Source: Deltaproteobacteria bacterium (GTDB taxonomy: Bacteria; Desulfobacterota; Binatia; Bin18). From it: a stretch of 5,671 bases of DNA. Below, piece after piece: positions 4,353 to 5,671 of the stretch. The stretch lies in contig JACQEL010000699.1 of assembly GCA_016200595.1 (NCBI GenBank), forward strand, positions 1 to 5,671, written 5' to 3'. The notes under the pieces were generated by a model. It made no database searches. It worked only from the letters and a program-made list of their open reading frames with translations, and had not been told where the DNA came from. Both the position numbers and the translations under genes were made by a program. How positions within the stretch are numbered: position 1 is the first letter of the stretch; the number at the start of each line of letters is the position of its first letter.

Positions 4353-5671
4353 ATGGACGTCAGCGAAATTCTGCGAACGGTTCCTCACTATCAGGAGTTT
4401 CTCACCCCAGAAGAACTGCACCAAAGTTCTGTCCGGCTGGTCGAGGAGTTTCCCCAGGTTGCCCGATTGCAAGTGGTAGGCACTTCTAGCGAAGGGCGGC
4501 CAATCGAACTGCTCACTATTGGTCACGGATCACGCACTGCACTCTTTCTCGGTGTACCCCATCCCAACGAGCCGATCGGCACTCTGACCCTGGAATTCCT
4601 CAGCCGCGTACTCTGCGAGCGTCGGGACCTGCGGGAGGAATTGGATTATACCTTTCTGGTTGTGAAGGTGTCCGACCCGGACGGCTTGGCTCTCAATGCG
4701 GGTTGGTTAAAAGGGTCATTCTCACCACTTAAATATGCCCTTAATTACTACCGCCCCCCCCAGGACGAGCAGGTAGAGTGGGGCTTTCCGATTCATTACA
4801 AAACTTTGCACTTCACCAATCCCCCGGCGGAAACGCAGGCGGTGATGCGCCTCATGGAACAGTACCGGCCCAGCTTTTTTTACAGCTTGCACAATGCGAG
4901 CTTCTGCGGAGTATATTTCTATCTCTCCCGCCACCTCCCCGCTCTCTTCCCGCAATTGCACCGGCTGGTAGCTGCCCATGAACTCCCTCTCCATCGCGGC
5001 GAACCCGAGGTGCCGTATATCCAAGCCTGGGACCAGGGTATCTATCCACTCTTCGGCGTGCAGGAGGGCTATGACTTCCTGGAGAAAAACCTGGGTGAAG
5101 ACCCGGCCCCTTATATCGCCACCGGCACCAGTTCGGATGACTACCTGAAAAAATTAGTCCCCGCTGGACTGTCACTGGTATGTGAACTCCCCTACTATAC
5201 CGATCCTGCACTGGAAGACGACACACCGGCAGAAATCACTCGTCGTGAGGCTATAGCTGAAGGGATGCGCCGCACTGAGGCAACCTTACGGGTGATCGAA
5301 ACGCATTTCGTGGCGCTCCAGGACAAACTGCCGCGCAACCGCCTCTTTCGCTCGGTGGCCGAGTACCTGCGCAGGACCCCGAAGCGCTTGGCCGCACAGC
5401 GAAACGCAATTGCCGCGCCGGCCTATGGGCAGAAAGCCTCGCGCGCCCAGGCTTTTGACGCCACAGTTTGTCGCAGTTTTCATCCGGCTCTTTACCTGGG
5501 GGAAGTCTATCGGCTGGCGCAAGAGGCCGGCGAAGCAGGCAGGGCAGAGGAGATTCGTGCTCACGTGGCAGAGCGCATGGCGCAGATCAGTGCTGAGAGC
5601 ACAATTGACATCCGCCCCCTGAAGAAACTGGTGGCGATACAAGCCGGCAGCGGCCTGCTGGCGATGCAGGC
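4353..5671 (+). CDS. M14-family zinc carboxypeptidase (3' end cut by the window)
   Basis: The frame is open to the window edge: 439 codons are visible. The protein belongs to the M14 metallocarboxypeptidase family, which removes C-terminal residues from peptides or cell-wall peptides using one zinc ion. The zinc ligands are seen as HPNE (His70, Glu73) and SLHN (His180); the catalytic Glu is Glu278 in VCELPYY. DPDG (108-111) matches the family's NPDG segment. The catalytic domain fills about residues 15-315; the rest (about 320-439) is a helical, charged extension of unknown role. No signal peptide is seen, so a cytoplasmic role on imported or internal peptides is likely. The start at 4353 is chosen for its GGAGG site and because the family-like sequence begins with it (VPHYQEFLTPEEL); the ATG at 4278 in the same frame would add 25 residues. 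It is the only plus-strand gene here and is separated from the minus-strand genes by the palindrome region. Substrate cannot be told. Confidence 0.9.
   Translation, partial: MDVSEILRTVPHYQEFLTPEELHQSSVRLVEEFPQVARLQVVGTSSEGRPIELLTIGHGSRTALFLGVPHPNEPIGTLTLEFLSRVLCERRDLREELDYTFLVVKVSDPDGLALNAGWLKGSFSPLKYALNYYRPPQDEQVEWGFPIHYKTLHFTNPPAETQAVMRLMEQYRPSFFYSLHNASFCGVYFYLSRHLPALFPQLHRLVAAHELPLHRGEPEVPYIQAWDQGIYPLFGVQEGYDFLEKNLGEDPAPYIATGTSSDDYLKKLVPAGLSLVCELPYYTDPALEDDTPAEITRREAIAEGMRRTEATLRVIETHFVALQDKLPRNRLFRSVAEYLRRTPKRLAAQRNAIAAPAYGQKASRAQAFDATVCRSFHPALYLGEVYRLAQEAGEAGRAEEIRAHVAERMAQISAESTIDIRPLKKLVAIQAGSGLLAMQ

Noticed and set aside
3883..4526. Several overlapping open frames of about 80-120 codons on both strands in the palindrome region
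   Set aside because: They read through inverted repeats, overlap each other, lack good ribosome-binding sites, and one overlaps the start of the carboxypeptidase gene.

Overview
This is a bacterial chromosomal window, moderately GC-rich, and the cyclase end looks richer in GC than the middle. Genes are densely packed. Candidate promoters and Shine-Dalgarno sites are weak but bacterial in type. No rRNA, tRNA or CRISPR is visible. The mix of a class III cyclase fused to an AAA-type ATPase, a MazF-type toxin, a stand-alone DprA-like protein, heptanucleotide tandem repeats and palindrome mosaics suits an environmental bacterium with a repeat-rich genome. The sequence alone does not fix the phylum.

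Layout. Positions 1-3832 are coded entirely on the minus strand. Read in the direction of transcription, the order is: a two-gene toxin-antitoxin cassette (antitoxin 3832-3599, MazF/PemK-like toxin 3602-3261, ATGA overlap); a three-gene cluster of a DprA-like SLOG/Rossmann protein (3177-2521), a one-TM helical protein (2511-2044) and an exported protein of unknown function (2019-1516); then a class III adenylate/guanylate cyclase with a C-terminal AAA-type ATPase (from 1426, leaving the window at base 1). The cyclase is split by a frameshift that lies in or near tandem heptamer repeats between its N-terminal region and its catalytic domain.

Positions 3833-4352 hold no gene I can support. This stretch contains the antitoxin leader and a dense set of nested palindromes. 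I read the core as a MITE-like element of about 224 bp with 16-bp perfect terminal inverted repeats, inserted into an older palindrome. From 4353 to the end, on the plus strand, is an M14-family zinc carboxypeptidase with all expected zinc-binding and catalytic residues; its C-terminus is cut by the window edge.

The strongest unusual signals are four heptamer arrays with different units between 1156 and 2045, one or two of which may have shifted the cyclase frame; the hairpin mosaic whose stems differ while the ATG/CAT apex stays constant; and the stand-alone DprA-like gene coupled to two envelope proteins. I see no clear evidence for a new multi-gene defence or metabolic system. The DprA-like trio is the best candidate for an uncharacterised functional unit.
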